A stretch of DNA of 7,453 nt from the NCBI GenBank assembly GCA_944326735.1, contig CALVFC010000069.1, forward strand, positions 1 through 7,453. The letters are read 5' to 3'. Every line of letters starts with the position of its first letter. The first letter of the stretch is position 1. The notes under the pieces were generated by a model. The model saw nothing but the letters and a program-made list of their open reading frames with translations. It had not been told where the DNA came from and searched no databases. This DNA comes from an uncultured Limosilactobacillus sp. (GTDB lineage Bacteria > Bacillota > Bacilli > Lactobacillales > Lactobacillaceae). Both the position numbers and the translations under genes were made by a program. Shown here piece by piece: positions 4,153 through 7,453 of this stretch.

Positions 4153-6480
4153 ATGAAAGAACATTACAAACTTTATAAAGCTGGTAAATTATGGTTAACG
4201 GCATGCATTGCTGCACTAGGTGTATTTGCGGCCTCAAGTGCATCAGCAGATGCTCAGCCTCAACAATCCAATGTAACAACTGAAGTAGCAGTTGCCGCAC
4301 AAACCAACACATCGTCAAACGATAGTCAAAACACTGGCGATTCAACTATGACGATGTCATCAAATATTAATGGATATACACAACAAACCGATAGCAACGG
4401 AACAACCACTTGGCAGAATTCAGATGGCCAAACAGCAAGTGGCTGGCAAAACAACCAGAATGACTGGTACTACTTCAACAACGGTAAAACGACCACCAAT
4501 TGGCAACACATCAATAATGATTGGTATTACATGAATCCTCAAAATAGTGTAATGGAAGTCGGTTTACAATCAATTAATGGTTCCACCTACTACCTAAACG
4601 AGCAGCATAATGGCAGATATGGTGCAATGTTGACTGGTTGGCAAAATGTCAACGATAATTGGTACCACTTTGCTGATAATGGTGCCGCGCAAACAGGTTG
4701 GCAATGGTTAGATAATAATTGGTTCTATTTTGACTCAACAACATCAACCATGCAGGTTGGTTTACAACAAATCAGCAATAAGGGCTACTACCTAAACGAA
4801 CAACATGATGGCACTTATGGTGCTATGAAGAATGGCTGGCAAAAAATTAACGGGAGTTGGTATGGCTTCGGGGGCCCAAATGACGGAGCAGCTTATACCG
4901 GCTGGCATTACATTAACAATAACTGGTACTACTTCAACAACGACGGCGAGGCCCGGACTGGTTTCCAAACGATTAATAATCATAGATACTACTTTGATCC
5001 AACCAACGCTTGGGCATTGCGTGGTTGGCAGGATCTGAATAATAGCTGGTACTATTTCGATAACAACAACGCTTGGGCATTGACCGGCTGGCAAAAGCTA
5101 GACAATAACTGGTTTTACTTTGCCCCTACAAATGACGAAATGTTAACTGGCTTGCAGGCTATTAATGACGCTTTGTATTACCTAAACGCTCAACATGATG
5201 GTACTTTTGGTGCAATGAAGACCGGCTGGCAATATGTTGATGGAAACTGGTATTACTTCAATAACAGCGGTACTGCACTGTCAGGCTGGCAAACTATTAA
5301 TGGGAGTCGCTATTACTTAAACCCTACCAATCACCAAATGTTAACTGGCAGTCAGCTTATTAATGGGAGCTACTACTTCTTTGGGCCATCAGGTGCTCAA
5401 GAAACGGGGCTAATCTATAATCCAGCCACTGGTTTGCTCCAGTACTATGACCCAACAACGGGGGTTCGTCAAAATAGTGCAACTATTAGTGGGCAAACGC
5501 TAATCTTTGACGCAGCCACTGGTAATATCCACACCGCCGACTTTACAGACGGACTGTTATCAATCGGCAATAACCACTACTTCTTTATTAAGAGCGCCAA
5601 TCGGTTTGCTGCCGATAGCTGGCAGAAGATTAATGGTTCTTGGTACTATTTCGGTGATAATGCTATCGCCGCTACCGGCTGGCATAAGTCACAGGCCGGT
5701 TGCTGGTACTACTTCAACCAAGATGGAACTGCTCGGACTGGCTGGCAACACATTAACGGGCGTTGGTACCTCTTTGACAACACAAATGCCAATGCTATAA
5801 CGGGTTGGTACAAGTCACAGGCTGGTCTTTGGTATTACTTTGACCCAACCAATGCCTGGGCAGATACCGGTTGGACTTTTGTCGGCCATAATTGGTACTA
5901 CATGGACCCAACTGACGCCTATATGTACACTGGCGGCCACTGGATTAACGGTCACTGGGTAAACTTCCAAAGTGACGGTGCCTTCGTTGGTTTCAGTCAG
6001 CGAGTAATTAACTGGTTCTTGGCTCGTGAAGGAAAACTGACGTATTCAATGTACGGTTCACGGACCGGGGCTGATGGTACGGCAGATTGCTCTGGTTCAA
6101 TGACCCAAGCTGTCTGGAGTTCCGGTGGAAGCAGGCCATCCCACATCTATTCGACCCTTGATTTAGGTAGTTATCTTCTGCAAAACGGCTATTACGTTGC
6201 CGGACGAGGTCGCGGTGTCCAAGATGTCCAATATGGTGACATTGTTATTTGGGGTAACCCTGGGGCTTCTGCCGGTGGTGCAGGCCACACTGTGATCATC
6301 TCCACGGCCGGCCCAGATCCAAACTGTATCTCCACTTGTGGATACTACTGGAATGATAATCCAAATTCGCATTACGGTGCTGCTGGACAAGCCGTTCAGG
6401 AATTCAATTACCAATGGTACTGGAATGACGACGACCGGCCTTACCAAATGGTTTACCGTCCTAACTTCTACTGGGCATAA
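4153..6480 (+). CDS. secreted peptidoglycan hydrolase: KxYKxGKxW signal, glucan-binding repeats, Amidase_5-type domain
   Basis: The 775-residue product begins with a KxYKxGKxW signal peptide (motif K6-W14, KLYKAGKLW), a hydrophobic core to about 27 and cleavage near ASADA (32-34). A Gln/Thr/Ser linker follows to about 85, then roughly two dozen aromatic repeats (GWQ.I...WYYF type, about 96-609) of the cell-wall/glucan-binding kind known from glucansucrases and choline-binding-like proteins. Residues about 612-775 resemble bacteriophage peptidoglycan hydrolase family Amidase_5 (PF05382): INWFLAREGK, YSMYGSR, TADCSGSM with presumed nucleophile C646, YGDIVIWG, and GAGH with H712. It should cut peptidoglycan, but amidase versus endopeptidase specificity cannot be told. 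There is no LPXTG, so retention would be by the repeats binding wall polymers or alpha-glucan. KxYKxGKxW signals are known on large surface proteins of lactobacilli and streptococci. A divergent stretch at about 415-485 lacks the Trp pattern. The gene is monocistronic. Confidence 0.93.
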   Translation: MKEHYKLYKAGKLWLTACIAALGVFAASSASADAQPQQSNVTTEVAVAAQTNTSSNDSQNTGDSTMTMSSNINGYTQQTDSNGTTTWQNSDGQTASGWQNNQNDWYYFNNGKTTTNWQHINNDWYYMNPQNSVMEVGLQSINGSTYYLNEQHNGRYGAMLTGWQNVNDNWYHFADNGAAQTGWQWLDNNWFYFDSTTSTMQVGLQQISNKGYYLNEQHDGTYGAMKNGWQKINGSWYGFGGPNDGAAYTGWHYINNNWYYFNNDGEARTGFQTINNHRYYFDPTNAWALRGWQDLNNSWYYFDNNNAWALTGWQKLDNNWFYFAPTNDEMLTGLQAINDALYYLNAQHDGTFGAMKTGWQYVDGNWYYFNNSGTALSGWQTINGSRYYLNPTNHQMLTGSQLINGSYYFFGPSGAQETGLIYNPATGLLQYYDPTTGVRQNSATISGQTLIFDAATGNIHTADFTDGLLSIGNNHYFFIKSANRFAADSWQKINGSWYYFGDNAIAATGWHKSQAGCWYYFNQDGTARTGWQHINGRWYLFDNTNANAITGWYKSQAGLWYYFDPTNAWADTGWTFVGHNWYYMDPTDAYMYTGGHWINGHWVNFQSDGAFVGFSQRVINWFLAREGKLTYSMYGSRTGADGTADCSGSMTQAVWSSGGSRPSHIYSTLDLGSYLLQNGYYVAGRGRGVQDVQYGDIVIWGNPGASAGGAGHTVIISTAGPDPNCISTCGYYWNDNPNSHYGAAGQAVQEFNYQWYWNDDDRPYQMVYRPNFYWA
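4438..5979 (+). repeat. array of about 24 aromatic glucan/cell-wall-binding repeats (within CDS)
   Basis: Units of about 20-22 residues carry a TGW or TGL opening and a WYYF or YYL core. A larger composite unit, GLQ.I...YYLN.QH.G..GAM..GWQ, recurs at residues 137-163, 203-229 and 333-360, with offsets of 66 and 130, about one and two lengths of the 65-residue glucan-binding repeat. Exact short DNA repeats remain, for example 15 bases AACGCTTGGGCATTG at 5005-5019 and 5068-5082. Confidence 0.88.
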
Positions 6481-6514
6481 TAATCTGTGCTATAACAAAT
6501 ATCGTTTTACTTCT

Positions 6515-6572
6515 AATAGGGAGCATGACTACGAAGTCATAAATGACTTCTGTCACGCTCCTTATTTTGATT
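6515..6572 (+). terminator. long hairpin terminator after the hydrolase gene
   Basis: The arms run inward from 6515 and 6566: AATAG/TTATT, GGAGC/GCTCC, TGAC/GTCA, GAAGTCAT/ATGACTTC. One A-C mismatch and a small asymmetric internal loop interrupt the stem, and the terminal loop is very small. TTATTTTGATTT overlaps and follows. It lies 35 bases after the hydrolase stop codon. Confidence 0.75.
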
Positions 6573-6604
6573 TAAAAAGCCCGTGCTAATTTCAAAGCAC
6601 GGAC
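6572..6604 (-). terminator. terminator of the SDR gene
   Basis: On the minus strand a 9-bp stem (GTCCGTGCT with AGCACGGGC, one G-U pair) encloses an 8-base loop and is followed by TTTTTAAA. It lies 32 bases after the SDR stop codon and sits back to back with the hydrolase terminator. Confidence 0.8.
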
Positions 6605-6636
6605 TGTGGAAAGTTTTGCCTTTTAAAGGAGTAATT

Positions 6637-7404
6637 TTAACGAGCGTTACTTCCGGTTGATGAATCCCCATCAACCTGGATAACTTGACCGCTAATGAAG
6701 CTAGCTTTGCTCGACAGTAAGAAGACAATCACATTAGCAATTTCAGATGGCTGGGCATAGCGCTTCATTGGAACCAAGTTAATTAATTGCTTGCCTAACG
6801 CATCGTTGTCGAAGGACTTCTTAGTCATATTAGTGTAAGTTGCTGCTGGTGAAACTCAGTTAACCCGGATGCCCTTGTCGGCATAGTCAATAGCAGCACC
6901 CCGTGTCAAGCCTTCGATCCCCGTACCAGCCGCGGCTAGCGAAGACATCGTTGGCGTAGCAATCGTGCAGCCCAGACCAGAAATGTTAACGATGGCCCCG
7001 TGTCCATTCTTCAGGAACTCATTAGTTTCAGCCCGAAGCAGGTAAAATTCGTCCTTCAAAGTCGTATCAATCGTTTGGCTGAACTCCTCGTCACTCAGTT
7101 CGTTCAACGGCTTGAAGACCCCTGGACGGCCGGCACAGTTGGCTCCGTAGTCAAGGCCACCAAATTCGTTAACCGCAGTGTCAATGGCATTTTGAACGCT
7201 AGCACTGTTACCAATGTCGGTCTTTACGCCAAGGGCAGTGATGCCTTCATCCTTCAGCTTAGCGACCGCTTCCTTCATCCGTGGTTCATTGATGTCAGCA
7301 ATTACCACCTTGGCACCGTTCTTACCCAGGATCTCGGCCGTCGCAAAGCTGATTCCGGAACTTGCACCAGTAATTAATGCTACTTTATTTTCAAATTCTG
7401 ACAT
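6637..7404 (-). pseudogene. SDR-family oxidoreductase with internal stop and lost catalytic residues
   Basis: The start is ATG 7404 behind GGAGGAAA; the full frame is 255 codons, normal for a classical SDR (NAD(P)-dependent alcohol/ketone oxidoreductases, FabG-like fold). Codon 183 is TGA (6858-6856), just after the conserved GIRVN, so translation would give 182 residues. The remaining 72 codons (VSPAATYTNM... to the TAA at 6637) are still clean SDR sequence including PSEIANVIVFLLS and the SGQVIQVDG motif. Seen changes: TGxxxGIG reads TGASSGIS (S19), NNAG reads NCAG (89-92). Aligned by eye to E. coli FabG, the Asn-Ser-Tyr-Lys tetrad falls on T115, G143, L156 and G160. A TGG-to-TGA mutation is one simple origin of the stop. 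Either this is a decaying copy, or an enzyme-dead SDR that later gained a stop. A functional truncated product is unlikely, since the last SDR strand and substrate loop would be lost. Confidence 0.85.
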
Positions 7405-7409
7405 AAGGG

Positions 7410-7417
7410 TTTCCTCC
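7410..7417 (-). promoter_or_regulatory. ribosome binding site of the SDR gene
   Basis: GGAGGAAA on the minus strand lies 5 bases before ATG 7404 (8 bases from the GGAGG core). The in-frame GTG at 7419 overlaps this site and is not a credible start. No clear promoter is visible in the remaining 36 bases to the window edge. Confidence 0.75.
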
Positions 7418-7453
7418 ACTTATTCCATTTTTGAACTGATACATCTGTTCATC

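Noticed and set aside
4792..5094. Open frames on the other strand and in other frames of the repeat region, up to 100 codons
   Set aside because: They are by-products of the repetitive codon pattern of the hydrolase, with periodic low-information sequence and no start signals.
6856..6858. TGA read as selenocysteine or another recoding event in the SDR
   Set aside because: There is no reason for Sec in this position of an SDR and no hairpin expected for recoding was identified. A nonsense mutation is simpler.
7000..7377. 125-codon plus-strand open frame opposite the SDR gene
   Set aside because: It lacks a ribosome binding site and recognisable protein features, and runs antisense to clear SDR motifs.

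Overview
The window looks like chromosomal DNA of a lactic acid bacterium of the Lactobacillaceae. Limosilactobacillus is my best guess. The reasons are a KxYKxGKxW-type signal peptide in front of glucan-binding-type repeats, a DUF4767-like lipoprotein, an Amidase_5-type peptidoglycan hydrolase, and strong AGGAGG-like ribosome binding sites. The species cannot be named from the sequence alone. Base composition changes along the window: the Clp gene at the left edge is clearly GC-rich, the cell-surface block in the middle is AT-richer with very AT-rich intergenic parts, and the right-hand dehydrogenase gene is intermediate.

Layout. (1) 1-1692, plus strand: the 3' two-thirds of a divergent ClpC-like Hsp100 ATPase, cut by the window edge, followed after 3 bases by a 61-residue protein of unknown function. 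A bidirectional terminator closes this unit. (2) 1725-3858: three genes for exported proteins. A secreted protein with an N-terminal DGNFDDW motif (minus) and a DUF4767-like lipoprotein (plus) diverge from a shared 149-bp promoter region. A Ser/Gln-rich lipoprotein with two copies of an unrecognised 55-residue C-terminal domain (minus) converges on the DUF4767-like gene across a shared perfect-stem terminator. (3) 4153-6480, plus: a 775-residue secreted cell-wall hydrolase with a KxYKxGKxW signal, about two dozen glucan/cell-wall-binding repeats and a Cys/His amidase domain. (4) 6637-7404, minus: a short-chain dehydrogenase (SDR) gene.

Three of the eight genes are broken as read. The two divergent genes each begin ATG-A6 and go out of frame at once; one extra A in either run restores a full signal peptide. 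The SDR has an in-frame TGA at codon 183, and the positions of all four classical SDR catalytic residues are substituted. The paired A-run frameshifts could be sequencing or assembly errors, slippage-based switching, or true decay; reads would decide.

Functionally the middle block is a cell-envelope accessory cluster: two lipoproteins, one small secreted protein and one large non-covalently attached wall hydrolase. Each has its own promoter and terminator, so it is not an operon. No phage, transposon, CRISPR, tRNA or rRNA signature was seen. The most unusual items are the Clp ATPase whose second ATPase module lacks the usual substrate-gripping GYVGY pore loop, the duplicated unknown lipoprotein domain, and the matched frameshifts in the divergent pair.
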